A model generated the notes under the pieces. The model saw only the letters and a list, made by a program, of their open reading frames with translations, was not told the origin of the DNA and did not search any database. This document shows positions 1-7,740 of a DNA stretch of 64,000 bases, piece after piece (within the stretch, counting starts at the first letter, position 1; each line of letters begins with the position of its first letter). Where the stretch lies: positions 2,286 through 66,285 of the forward strand of contig NZ_LMCQ01000022.1 of NCBI RefSeq assembly GCF_001424835.1. The letters run 5' to 3'. Source of the DNA: Variovorax sp. Root318D1. GTDB taxonomy: Bacteria; Pseudomonadota; Gammaproteobacteria; Burkholderiales; Burkholderiaceae_C. Both the position numbers and the translations under genes were made by a program.

Positions 1-54
1 GGTGCGCACGCCGGCCATGCCGTTGCCGACCATCACGAGTTTGAGTTTCTGCAT
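1..54 (-). CDS. nirB: Nitrite reductase large subunit, N-terminal 18 codons (partial)
   Basis: The minus strand from 54 to the window edge reads ATG and then encodes MQKLKLVMVGNGMAGVRT. This is the typical N-terminus of the assimilatory NADH nitrite reductase large subunit, with the FAD-binding VMVGNGMAG dinucleotide-fold motif. A GAAAGG ribosome-binding site lies just upstream. The enzyme reduces nitrite to ammonium in the cytoplasm with NirD. Only the start is in the window, so the call rests on this motif plus the nitrate-assimilation genes next door. Other FAD oxidoreductases share the fold, but the neighbourhood makes NirB by far the best reading. Confidence 0.8.
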   Translation of the reverse strand, partial: MQKLKLVMVGNGMAGVRT

Positions 55-128
55 GGGGTGGGGCCTTTCGGGAATCAGCGGGTTCGAATCAAGCAATGGG
101 AAGCACGCGGCGCGTGGAGAATCGCGCC

Positions 129-1829
129 ATGAGCTTTGAAGTGGACATCGGCTACAGCAGCCAGCGCGGACCGCGCGAAGTGAACGAAGACTTTGCCGGC
201 GCGGTCAACGCGCCGCCCGGCGAGGAGTCGCGCGGACTCATCGCGGCCATTGCCGACGGCGTGTCCACCGGCGGCCGCGGGCTGGAGGCGTCGCAGACCA
301 CGGTGATGGGGCTTTTGGCAGACTACTTCGCCACGCCCGACACCTGGGAGCCGACTGCCGCGCTCGACCGCCTGGTCGCCGCGCAGAACGCCTGGCTTGC
401 CGATCACAACCGGCGCCGCCAGGGCGGAGGCACCGCGCTCACTACCTTGACGGCGCTGGTGCTGCATGGCCAGAGCTACACGCTGGCGCATGTGGGCGAC
501 ACGCGTGCATGGCGCGTGCGCACCGACGGCGAGCCCGCCATGCTGCTGACGCAGGACCATGCCTTCGAGCATCCGGACATGCGCAGCCGGCTGACGCGCG
601 CCATTGGCCTGGACGACCAGGTACGTGTCGACTACGCGCAGGGCGACGTGCGGGTGGGAGACTGCTTCGTGCTCACGTCCGACGGCGTGCATGGCGTGCT
701 CAAGCCGCAGCGCCTGGCCGAGCTGGCCTTGCAGGGCGGTGCCGAGGATGCGAGCGAGGCGCTGGTGCGGGCGGCGCTTGATGCGGGCACACGCGACAAC
801 GCGACGGCGCTGGTCATTCGCGTGGTCGGCCTGGACGCACGGCAACTGGACGACGAGCTCGGCGACGGCCGCCGACTGGCCCCGCCGCCATTCTTGAAAG
901 TGGGCGACGCGCTCGACGGCTACGTCGTCACCGGGCTCGTGGCCGACACCGGCGTGCACCTGCTGTACCAGGCCCGCAATGCGGCCACGCGCGAGTTGGT
1001 GGCGCTCAAGACCCTGCACCCTTCGCGCGCCAGCGATCCGCAGGAGCGAGCCATGCTCGCGCACGAAGCCTGGCTGGGTCAGCGCGTGGGAAGCGGCGGA
1101 TTCGTGCGCGTGCACGAGCGGGCCGAAAACGCCAGCGCGCTCTACATCGTGTTCGACTGGCACGGAGGGCGCACGCTGGAGCAGATGCGCAAGTCCGGCG
1201 CGCGCGGAACGGTGGCCCAAGTGGTCACGGCGGCCATCGATGTGACCAAGGCGCTGGGCCGGCTGCACCGCCATGGCGTGGTGCATCGAGACATCAAGCC
1301 CGGCAACCTGCACCTGGGCGACGACGGGCGATGGCGCATTCTCGACCTTGGCGTGGCGCTGTCCGGACGCGAAGGCTCGGCCCAGCGCGAGTTGCATGCC
1401 GGCACGCCCAGCTACATCAATCCCGAGCAATGGGAGGGCGCCCATGCCGACCCCGGCAGCGACCTGTTCGCGCTCGGCGCCACGTTGTACCAGTGGCTCG
1501 GCGGGCACCTGCCCTACGGCGAGATCGAGCCCTACCAGGTGGCGCGCTACCGTCGCGATCCGGTCGCGCTCTCGCGCCTGCGGCCCGACGTGCCCGTGTG
1601 GCTCGACCACCTGGTGCGCAAAGCCGTTGCGCGCGATCCGAAGGAGCGCTTCGAAACCGCCGAGGAAATGCTGCTTGCCCTGGAGCGGGGCGCTTCCCGC
1701 CCCGTCAGTGCGCCCGCCGCCACGCCGCTGATCCGCCGCGACCCGGCCGCGCTCTACAAGATCGCGCTGGCCGTGTCGCTGCTGTTCAACGCACTGCTCG
1801 TGGTGTGGCTTCTCTTCCTGCCACGCTGA
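129..1829 (+). CDS. Bifunctional PP2C phosphatase / Ser-Thr protein kinase of nitrate-assimilation clusters
   Basis: 566 aa. Residues 1-235 are a PP2C-type phosphatase with its metal-binding motifs intact: NEDF near the start, AIADGVSTGG, AHVGDTRAW, LTSDGV and TRDNAT. Residues about 255-525 are a Hanks-type kinase with the catalytic lysine (VALKTL), HRDIKPGN, DLG in place of DFG, and PEQ in the activation region. The glycine-rich loop is degenerate (VADTGVHLLYQA). A single hydrophobic segment at about 545-563 ends the protein and should anchor it in the membrane with both domains in the cytoplasm. The start at 129 has a GGAGA site upstream; an in-frame ATG at 96 does not. Homologous fusions are known beside nirB and nasA in Pseudomonas. 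Here the gene runs opposite to both nirB and narK. Its targets are unknown; control of nitrate uptake or nitrite reduction is inferred from context only. Confidence 0.88.
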   Translation: MSFEVDIGYSSQRGPREVNEDFAGAVNAPPGEESRGLIAAIADGVSTGGRGLEASQTTVMGLLADYFATPDTWEPTAALDRLVAAQNAWLADHNRRRQGGGTALTTLTALVLHGQSYTLAHVGDTRAWRVRTDGEPAMLLTQDHAFEHPDMRSRLTRAIGLDDQVRVDYAQGDVRVGDCFVLTSDGVHGVLKPQRLAELALQGGAEDASEALVRAALDAGTRDNATALVIRVVGLDARQLDDELGDGRRLAPPPFLKVGDALDGYVVTGLVADTGVHLLYQARNAATRELVALKTLHPSRASDPQERAMLAHEAWLGQRVGSGGFVRVHERAENASALYIVFDWHGGRTLEQMRKSGARGTVAQVVTAAIDVTKALGRLHRHGVVHRDIKPGNLHLGDDGRWRILDLGVALSGREGSAQRELHAGTPSYINPEQWEGAHADPGSDLFALGATLYQWLGGHLPYGEIEPYQVARYRRDPVALSRLRPDVPVWLDHLVRKAVARDPKERFETAEEMLLALERGASRPVSAPAATPLIRRDPAALYKIALAVSLLFNALLVVWLLFLPR

Positions 1830-1846
1830 CGGCGAGCGGAAGAAGG

Positions 1847-3115
1847 TCATGGGCGTGCCGCTTTCCGTGGTGGGACGTATTTCTTGGTTTCAGCCGGCTG
1901 GGGCGAGGTGCGCGCACGACCGCCTTTCTCGGCCCAGGTGCGGGTCCAGCGGATCTGCATGACGCGCATCACACCGAGCATCACGAGCGATAGCGCACCG
2001 AAGAACACGAAGCCCCAGACATAGCTGCCCAGGTACTGCTTCGACAGGCCCATGGCGTTGGGCACCAGGCCGCCGCCCAGCGCGCCGATCTCGCCGATCA
2101 TGGAGCCGGCCACGGCGGTGCTCGTGGGCCAGCGCAGCGGCACCAGTTGGAACAGCGCGCCGTTGCCCGCACCCAGCGCGGCAAAGCACAGGATCAGCAG
2201 CAGCGTGGTGAGCGCCAGGGAGGACGAGGAGATGCCCACCAGCACGAGCCCGACAGCCACCACCAGCAGCACCACGGTGAGGGTGTTGACGCCGCCCCAG
2301 CGATCGGAGAGCCAGCCGCCCACGATGCGCACCGCGGCGCCCATGAAGGCGGCCAGCATCGTGAGCTGTCCGGCCTGCACCTTGCTCACGCCGAACTGGT
2401 CGTAGTAGTAGGAGGGCAGGAAGGTGATGAGGCCGATGAAGCCGCCGAAGGTCACACCGTAGATGAGGCTGAACACCCAGCCGTCTTTTTCGAACAGGCA
2501 GGCAATGTGCTCGCGGAAACTCGCGTGGCTGTCGACGTCGGGCGGCTCCTTGGCGAACACCACCATCACGATCATCGGCACCAGGATGGCGGCGGCCGCC
2601 ACGGCATACACGGCCTGCCAGCCAAGCCATTGCGCGAGCGGCGGGGCCACCAGCACCGACACCGCGGTGCCGACATTGCCCGCACCCACCAAGCCCATGG
2701 CCAGGCCCTTGTGCTGCGGCGGGAACCAGCCCGAGCCCAGCGACAGCGCCACGCCGAAACTGGCGCCGGCAATGCCCAGCAACACGCCCATGGCGAGCAG
2801 GTCGTTGAAGCTCTTCACGAAGAAGAAGCCGAACAGCATGGCCACCGCGATCATGCCCATCTCGACCAGGGTGGCATTCTTGCGACCGATGTATTGCGAG
2901 AGGATGCCGAGCGGAAAGCGCATCAGCGCGCCCGCGATGATGGGCACCGACAGCATCAGGCCCTTCTGTGCGGGCGAGAGGTCGAAGGTCTCGCCGATGA
3001 AAGGCGCCATGGCGCCGTTCAGCACCCAGATGCAGCAGGAAAACGAGAAATACAGAAAGGCCGAGAACAGCGTCGGGCCGTGGCCTGATTGCAAGAAGGT
3101 CCTGAAACTGGACAT
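1847..3115 (-). CDS. NarK/NasA-type MFS nitrate (nitrite) transporter
   Basis: 422 aa with about 12 membrane segments. Both nitrate-signature regions of the NarK family are present: GAGNVGTAVSVL in the N-terminal half and GAGNGALFQLVPL in the C-terminal half. The two substrate-binding arginines of the family match ALMRFPLG (TM2) and AAVRIVGGW (TM8-like). It probably brings nitrate into the cell for assimilation by proton symport, and may also export nitrite. The ATG at 3115 was chosen over a TTG nine bases upstream; neither has a strong ribosome-binding site. The 3' end is convergent with the kinase/phosphatase gene, 17 bp apart. A sigma-54 promoter and a structured leader precede it, so nitrogen and nitrate control is likely. 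Confidence 0.92.
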   Translation of the reverse strand: MSSFRTFLQSGHGPTLFSAFLYFSFSCCIWVLNGAMAPFIGETFDLSPAQKGLMLSVPIIAGALMRFPLGILSQYIGRKNATLVEMGMIAVAMLFGFFFVKSFNDLLAMGVLLGIAGASFGVALSLGSGWFPPQHKGLAMGLVGAGNVGTAVSVLVAPPLAQWLGWQAVYAVAAAAILVPMIVMVVFAKEPPDVDSHASFREHIACLFEKDGWVFSLIYGVTFGGFIGLITFLPSYYYDQFGVSKVQAGQLTMLAAFMGAAVRIVGGWLSDRWGGVNTLTVVLLVVAVGLVLVGISSSSLALTTLLLILCFAALGAGNGALFQLVPLRWPTSTAVAGSMIGEIGALGGGLVPNAMGLSKQYLGSYVWGFVFFGALSLVMLGVMRVMQIRWTRTWAEKGGRARTSPQPAETKKYVPPRKAARP

Positions 3116-3222
3116 GGCGTTCAATCGTGCGAAATGCCGCAGCGCAGCTCTTCGGGAGCCGTGTCGACGGACGGGGTTGGGGCGGAGTGCAGGCAGCGGA
3201 CGCTGTCGGCGTGGGGGTGCTT

Positions 3223-3243
3223 CCCGGCATGGTCGATGCCGGG
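3223..3243 (-). other. Perfect hairpin in the narK leader
   Basis: An 8-bp perfect inverted repeat (CCCGGCAT / ATGCCGGG) with a 5-nt loop lies about 110 bases upstream of the narK start. It sits downstream of the hexaloop hairpin, on the same predicted leader transcript. No U-run follows it, so it is not an ordinary intrinsic terminator. It may be part of an alternative leader fold. Confidence 0.5.
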
Positions 3244-3273
3244 ACAGATGCAGGAGTCTGCAGCTTCACCAAA

Positions 3274-3293
3274 GCGGTGCTTCGTTACACCGC
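3274..3293 (-). promoter_or_regulatory. Hexaloop stem-loop at the 5' end of the narK leader (candidate ANTAR target)
   Basis: On the minus strand GCGGTGT pairs with GCACCGC (7 bp, closed by a U-G wobble) around the six-base loop AACGAA. The loop has A at position 1 and G at position 4, the invariant positions of hexaloops bound by ANTAR proteins. It starts within a base or two of the transcription start predicted from the sigma-54 promoter. A second canonical hexaloop was not found; a tetraloop hairpin around 3250-3265 is the nearest candidate. Confidence 0.5.
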
Positions 3294-3304
3294 ACCCCGA
3301 TCGA

Positions 3305-3320
3305 TGCAAGAGCCGTGCCT
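3305..3320 (-). promoter_or_regulatory. Sigma-54 promoter for narK
   Basis: The minus strand reads AGGCACGGCTCTTGCA, matching the sigma-54 consensus TGGCAC-N5-TTGCA at all but the first base. The -24 GG (3319-3318) and -12 GC (3307-3306) are correctly spaced. The predicted start is near 3294, leaving a leader of about 180 nt before the narK ATG. Confidence 0.75.
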
Positions 3321-3372
3321 GCGAAAAAGAGCCGGCGTGGCCTATGCTTGCCCTGCCTTCAACCGCTTTGCC

Positions 3373-4665
3373 ATGATGTCCCTTCTCGTCGTTCTGCCCA
3401 ATGAATTCGCCGAACCCGCGCCATTGCCGGAGCCGCTGCAGCAAGCGCTGGCGAGTGCCGGCGCCACCGTCAGCGAGCGGGCCACCTGCCACACGCTGGT
3501 GCAGCGGGTGGGTGCGTTTGCACCGCAACAGGTGCTGGCCTGGCTGCCGGCACCAGCGCATCAGCTGCAGACGCTGCTCGATGCGCTGAAGGAATGGAAC
3601 GGCACCCCACCGTGCGCGTTCGGCCTCGTGAGCGCGCCGCTCGACGGCGCGCAGCACGAATCGCTGGTTTCGCTCGGTGTGCATGCGTGGATGCCGATCG
3701 ATGCGCTCGACGGCGCTTCGCTGGCCGGGCTGACCGCCAGGGCGCAGGCCCGCTGGCAGCGCGAAGCCGCATTGCGCACCGAACTCGAGGGCCTGCGCAC
3801 ACGGATGGACGAGCGCAAGTGGGTCGATCGCGCCAAGGGCCTTTTGATGTCCGCACGGGGCATCGGCGAGGACGAAGCCTTCGGCCTGCTGCGCGGTGCG
3901 GCCATGCATGCCAACCTGAGGCTGGGCGAGGTGTCGCGCTCGGTGATCGAGGCCGCGCAATGGGCCGATGCCATCAACCGCGCCGGCCAGCTGCGCATGC
4001 TTTCGCAGCGGCTGGTGCGCGTGGCGGCGCAATTGCTCGCCGGCATCGACGTGCAGCGCGCGCGGGTGTTGCGCACGCAATCGACCGAGCGGGTGCAGCA
4101 GAACCTGGATCATCTGGCCACCCTCGATCTGGACGCGGCCGGTGTGAAGGCGCTGAGCGAGGTGCGGGCGGCCTGGGAGGAGTTGGCTGCCTTGCTGGCC
4201 GCGCGGCCGGCGCCGCAAGGGCTCGCCGACATCGATGCGCGAGGCGAGGCCTTGCTGTCGGCTGCCGAAGCCATGACGGACGCACTGGAAGCCTCCGGCG
4301 CGCGGCGCGCGCTGCGCATCGTGAACATCTGCGGCCGCCAGCGCATGCGCGCGCAGCGTCTCGCGAAAGATGCACTGCTCGCATCGACCATAGCGGCGGA
4401 GGCTTCGCGCGGTCGGCTGCTGCCGACCATGAACGAGTTCGAGGCCGCGCTGGGCGAACTGGAGCGCGCGCCCCTCAGCTCACCCGAGATTCGCGCCGCG
4501 CTGGTTGCCGCACGCGACGAATGGCTGCGCCTGGTGGGCGGCGTGCAGGCACTCGACAGCGCCGAGGGCCGCGCGACGCTGGTGCGTTCCAGCGAAGCAC
4601 TGGTCGACACCTTCGAGCGCCTCACGGCCTGGTACGAGCACAGCTTGCAGGTCATCATGTCCTGA
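3373..4665 (+). CDS. ANTAR antitermination protein fused to two P-box-like nitrate-sensing segments (NasT-like variant)
   Basis: 430 aa. Residues 1-115 look like a degenerate receiver domain, starting with a hydrophobic strand but lacking a clear phosphorylatable aspartate. Residues about 135-192 are an ANTAR RNA-binding domain (LRTRMDERKWVDRAKGLLM, then IGEDEAF). Two helical repeats follow, of the type IV pili/NarX N-terminal family. They carry AINRAGQLRMLSQRL at 200-214 and IVNICGRQRMRAQRL at 316-330, both resembling the nitrate-binding P-box of NarX. No membrane segment is seen, so sensing should be cytoplasmic. It probably binds leader RNA and prevents termination when nitrate is present. 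It is divergent from narK across a 257-bp region. Two adjacent ATGs (3373, 3376) are possible starts; upstream in-frame codons look non-coding. Confidence 0.82.
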   Translation: MMSLLVVLPNEFAEPAPLPEPLQQALASAGATVSERATCHTLVQRVGAFAPQQVLAWLPAPAHQLQTLLDALKEWNGTPPCAFGLVSAPLDGAQHESLVSLGVHAWMPIDALDGASLAGLTARAQARWQREAALRTELEGLRTRMDERKWVDRAKGLLMSARGIGEDEAFGLLRGAAMHANLRLGEVSRSVIEAAQWADAINRAGQLRMLSQRLVRVAAQLLAGIDVQRARVLRTQSTERVQQNLDHLATLDLDAAGVKALSEVRAAWEELAALLAARPAPQGLADIDARGEALLSAAEAMTDALEASGARRALRIVNICGRQRMRAQRLAKDALLASTIAAEASRGRLLPTMNEFEAALGELERAPLSSPEIRAALVAARDEWLRLVGGVQALDSAEGRATLVRSSEALVDTFERLTAWYEHSLQVIMS

Positions 4666-4690
4666 CGCCGCTTGTGCCGCGCTCGCTGGT

Positions 4691-5500
4691 TCAGGCCGCG
4701 ACCTTCTCCACGTGCGCCTGGCGCGTGTAGAGAAAATCGATCACGGCCTTGCGGGCGTGCACGTAGACGGGGTCTTCCGCCAGTTCCACGCGATTGCGCG
4801 GACGGGCGATGTCCACCGACAGCACTTCGCCAATGGTGGCGGCCGGGCCGTTGGTGAGCATCACGATGCGGTCGCTCAGGAGCACCGCCTCGTCGACGTC
4901 GTGCGTGACCATGACGACGGTGCTCTGCGTCTTCTGCACGATGGCGAGCAGCTCGTCCTGCAGCTTGGCGCGCGTGAGCGCGTCGAGGGCGCCGAAGGGC
5001 TCGTCCATCAGCAGCACCTTGGGTTCCATCGACAGCGCGCGCGCAATGCCCACACGCTGCTTCATCCCGCCAGATATCTCACCGGGGCGCTTCTGCGCTG
5101 CCGGCGTGAGGCCGACCAACGCGAGCGCCGCATCGGTGCGTGCGCGCAGCTGCGCCTTGTTTTCGGTGGCGGAAAACACGCGTTCGACCGCGAGGTAGAC
5201 GTTCTCGAAGCAGGTGAGCCAGGGCAGCAGCGAGTGGTTCTGGAACACCACCGCGCGCTCCGGGCCCGGGCCCTTGATTTCCCTGTTGGCACACAGCAGC
5301 ACGCCCTCCGTCGGCGTGGTCAGGCCGGCAATGAGGTTCAGCAGCGTCGACTTGCCGCAGCCCGAATGGCCGATAAGCGTGACGAACTCGCCCTTGGCCA
5401 CGTTCAGGTTGACGCCCTGCAGCGCAAGGAAACTGCCCTTGGCGGTCTTGAAGCGCTGCTCGACGCCGTGGATCTCGATGTACTTGGAATCGTCGTTCAT
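4691..5500 (-). CDS. nrtD: Nitrate ABC transporter ATP-binding protein
   Basis: 269 aa ABC ATPase of the nitrate/sulfonate/taurine class. Walker A is GHSGCGKST (residues 44-52), the Q-loop is VFQNHSLLPW, the signature is SGGMKQR, Walker B is VLLMDEPFGALD, and the switch histidine lies in VTHDVDEA. It drives nitrate import through NrtB. The ATG overlaps the nrtB stop by four bases (ATGA), so translation is probably coupled. No separate NrtC-type ATPase with a C-terminal sensor domain is present, so this protein probably forms a homodimer. The 3' end faces the ANTAR/P-box gene across 25 bp. Confidence 0.93.
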   Translation of the reverse strand: MNDDSKYIEIHGVEQRFKTAKGSFLALQGVNLNVAKGEFVTLIGHSGCGKSTLLNLIAGLTTPTEGVLLCANREIKGPGPERAVVFQNHSLLPWLTCFENVYLAVERVFSATENKAQLRARTDAALALVGLTPAAQKRPGEISGGMKQRVGIARALSMEPKVLLMDEPFGALDALTRAKLQDELLAIVQKTQSTVVMVTHDVDEAVLLSDRIVMLTNGPAATIGEVLSVDIARPRNRVELAEDPVYVHARKAVIDFLYTRQAHVEKVAA

Positions 5501-6435
5501 GATTTGACCTCTTCGAACGTGAATGCCGTTGCAAGCTTGATGAGCGCGAACTCCAGCACCAAACCGACGATGCCGATGACGAAGATCGCGATGATGATGT
5601 TGGCGACGTTGAGGTTGTTCCACTCGTCCCACACCCAGAAGCCGATGCCGACGCCGCCGGTGAGCATTTCGGCTGCAACGATCACGAGCCACGCGGTGCC
5701 CACGGCCAGGCGCACGCCCGTGAGCATGTAGGGCAGCACGGCGGGGAAGAGGATCTTGGTGAAGATCTTCCACTCGGACAGGTTCAGCACCTTGGCCACG
5801 TTCATGTAGTCGCTCGGAACGCGCTGCACACCCACGGCGGTGTTGATCACCATCGGCCAGATCGAGCAGATGAAGATGGTCCAGATGGCCGCCGGGTTGG
5901 CGCCCTTGAAAACCAGGAGTCCGATGGGCAGCCATGCGAGCGGCGACACCGGACGCAGCAGGCTGATGAGCGGATTGAACATGCGCGAAAGAAACTCGAA
6001 GCGCCCGATCGCAAAGCCCGCCGGAATGCCAACGGCCGCGGCCAGCCCGAAGCCCAGCGCCACGCGCTGCAGCGACGAGAGCACGTTCCAGCCGACGCCC
6101 TGGTCGTTAGGACCCTTGCTGTAGAACGGATCGCTGAACACGGTCAGCGCCTGCTGCCAGGTGACCAGCGGCGACGGAAAGCCGGTGGTGCTTTTCATGG
6201 CGACCAGCTCCCAGATCAGCACCAGGAGGCCGAAGCCCGCGAGCGGCGGCAGCACGCGCATCCAGAAGGCGCGCAGGTCGATGGATATGCGTGGTTTTTG
6301 CTCCCTTTCCTTTGTGGGGAGGGGAGCGGGGAGAGGGGCAGCCTCGGCGCGGGGCACGCCTTCGCTCCGGCCCTCGGCCGCACGCGGGAGGGGGAGAGAT
6401 GCGTCCATCGGCGAATGAAATACAGCACTGACCAT
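5497..6435 (-). CDS. nrtB: Nitrate ABC transporter permease
   Basis: 312 aa with six predicted membrane segments and the permease EAA-type loop (AEMLTGGVGIGFWVWDEW region). It forms the inner-membrane channel for nitrate with NrtA and NrtD. The start at 6435 is preferred because GAGGAG lies nine bases upstream; an ATG at 6456 would overlap nrtA. Residues about 12-40 are proline- and glutamate-rich and precede the first conserved helix (RAFWMRVLPPL). They are encoded by a GC-rich low-complexity stretch that looks like a dispersed repeat inserted in frame. The rest is a normal family member. Confidence 0.92.
   Translation of the reverse strand: MVSAVFHSPMDASLPLPRAAEGRSEGVPRAEAAPLPAPLPTKEREQKPRISIDLRAFWMRVLPPLAGFGLLVLIWELVAMKSTTGFPSPLVTWQQALTVFSDPFYSKGPNDQGVGWNVLSSLQRVALGFGLAAAVGIPAGFAIGRFEFLSRMFNPLISLLRPVSPLAWLPIGLLVFKGANPAAIWTIFICSIWPMVINTAVGVQRVPSDYMNVAKVLNLSEWKIFTKILFPAVLPYMLTGVRLAVGTAWLVIVAAEMLTGGVGIGFWVWDEWNNLNVANIIIAIFVIGIVGLVLEFALIKLATAFTFEEVKS
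6300..6410. repeat. GC-rich dispersed-repeat-like segment inside the 5' end of nrtB
   Basis: This stretch contains GGGGAGGGGAGCGGGGAGAG runs and a CGGCC/GGCCG-rich core. Its composition differs from the flanking coding sequence and resembles intergenic repeats of high-GC betaproteobacteria. It stays open in the nrtB frame and encodes a Pro/Arg/Glu-rich N-terminal extension. Repeat identity is inferred from composition; a genome-wide copy count would settle it. Confidence 0.45.
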
Positions 6436-6448
6436 GATGTGTTTCTCC

Positions 6449-7693
6449 TCAGACATGCAGCTTGAACGAATCGGCGTACTTCTTCGGGTCCTTGCCGTCC
6501 CAGACGGTGCCGTCGAAGAGCTTGCTGGTGCGCAATACGTCCTTGGGGACCGGCGTCTGCGTGGCGGCCGCGGCCTGCTTGTAGATGTCGATGCGGTTGA
6601 TCTCGGTGGCCACCTTCAGGTAGTCCGGATGCTCCTTGAGCAGGCCCCAGCGCTTGTGTTGCGTGAGGAACCACATGCCGTCCGACAGGTAGGGGAAGGT
6701 CACGGCGCCGCCGTTGTAGAACTTCATGTGGTTGGGGTCGTCCCAGCTCTTGCCCATGCCGTTGACGTAGCGCCCCAGGATGCGCTGGTTGATGGCGTCC
6801 ACGCTGGTATTGACGTAGCTCTTGTCGGCAATGGTCTCGGCCATCTTGTTCTTGTTCTGCAGGCCCGCATCGATCCACTTGCCGGCCTCGATGATGGCCG
6901 CGGTGACGGCGCGGGCGGTGTTGGGGTACTTCTTGACGAAGTCGCCGGTGGTGCCGAGCACCTTCTCCGGATGGTCCTTCCAGATGTCCTGCGTGGTGAT
7001 GGCCGTCACGCCGATGCCGTCCATGATCGCGCGCTGGCCCCAGGGCTCGCCCACGCAGTAGCCGTCCATGTTGCCCACGCGCATGTTGGCCACCATCTGC
7101 GGAGGCGGCACGGTGATGTTCTTGACGTCCTTGAAAGGATCGATACCGGCCGATGCCAGCCAGTAGTAGAGCCACATGGCGTGGGTGCCCGTGGGAAATG
7201 TCTGGGCAAAGGTGTATTCGCGCTTTTCGCTGGCGATGAGCTTGGCGAGCGAGGCCGCGTCCACTGCGCCCTTGTCGGCCAGCTTCTTCGACAGCGTGAT
7301 GGCCTGGCCGTTGTTGTTCAGCGTCATGAGCACGGCCATGTCCTTCTTGGGACCGCTCAGGCCCAAGTGCATGCCGTAGACCAGCCCATAGAGCACGTGC
7401 GCCATGTCCAGATCGCCGTTGGCGAGCTTGTCGCGCACGCCTGCCCAACTGGCTTCCTTGCTGGGAACGATCTTCACGCCGTATTTCTTGTCGATGCCGA
7501 GCACCGAGGCCATCACCACGCTCGCACAGTCGGTCAGCGGAATGAAGCCGATCTTCACTTCCTCCTTCTCCGGCTTGTCGGAGCCCTGGGCCCAGACGGC
7601 GGCGCGCAGGGCGGGATCGATTCCCACGGCGCCAATGGCGGCGGCTTGCAGTACGCGGCGGCGGCTGAGGCTGGTTTTCAGCAGGTCGGTCAT
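6449..7693 (-). CDS. nrtA: Nitrate-binding protein of the ABC transporter (Tat-exported)
   Basis: 414 aa. It begins with a twin-arginine signal (SRRRVLQAAAIGAVG at about residues 9-23) and is a periplasmic binding protein of the NrtA/CmpA family (KIGFIPLTDCASVVMASVLG, then MAHVLYGLVYGMHLG). It captures nitrate, and possibly nitrite, for NrtBD. The ATG at 7693 has GGAG eight bases upstream; a longer in-frame start at 7756 would lie inside the leader terminator and is rejected. It is the first gene of nrtA-nrtB-nrtD, with 13 bases between its stop and the nrtB start. The leader holds a sigma-54 promoter, a hexaloop stem and an intrinsic terminator, so expression should need antitermination. Confidence 0.93.
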   Translation of the reverse strand: MTDLLKTSLSRRRVLQAAAIGAVGIDPALRAAVWAQGSDKPEKEEVKIGFIPLTDCASVVMASVLGIDKKYGVKIVPSKEASWAGVRDKLANGDLDMAHVLYGLVYGMHLGLSGPKKDMAVLMTLNNNGQAITLSKKLADKGAVDAASLAKLIASEKREYTFAQTFPTGTHAMWLYYWLASAGIDPFKDVKNITVPPPQMVANMRVGNMDGYCVGEPWGQRAIMDGIGVTAITTQDIWKDHPEKVLGTTGDFVKKYPNTARAVTAAIIEAGKWIDAGLQNKNKMAETIADKSYVNTSVDAINQRILGRYVNGMGKSWDDPNHMKFYNGGAVTFPYLSDGMWFLTQHKRWGLLKEHPDYLKVATEINRIDIYKQAAAATQTPVPKDVLRTSKLFDGTVWDGKDPKKYADSFKLHV

Positions 7694-7740
7694 GTGACGG
7701 GCTCCGGTTGAAGGACAACAAAAAGGAAAAGCAAAAAACA

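Noticed and set aside
75-1850. A 591-codon minus-strand open frame opposite the kinase/phosphatase
   Set aside because: It shows no recognisable domain, whereas the plus-strand frame has complete PP2C and kinase motifs. It would also overlap the nirB and narK regulatory space.
3320-3360. Sigma-54-like CGGCGTGGCCTATGC on the plus strand before the ANTAR/P-box gene
   Set aside because: Four of ten conserved positions mismatch, including the TT of TTGC. It is too weak to call a promoter.
3516-3536. NtrC-like dyad inside the ANTAR/P-box gene that might serve narK
   Set aside because: The halves are separated by eight bases instead of seven, and the site is over 220 bases from the promoter inside coding sequence.
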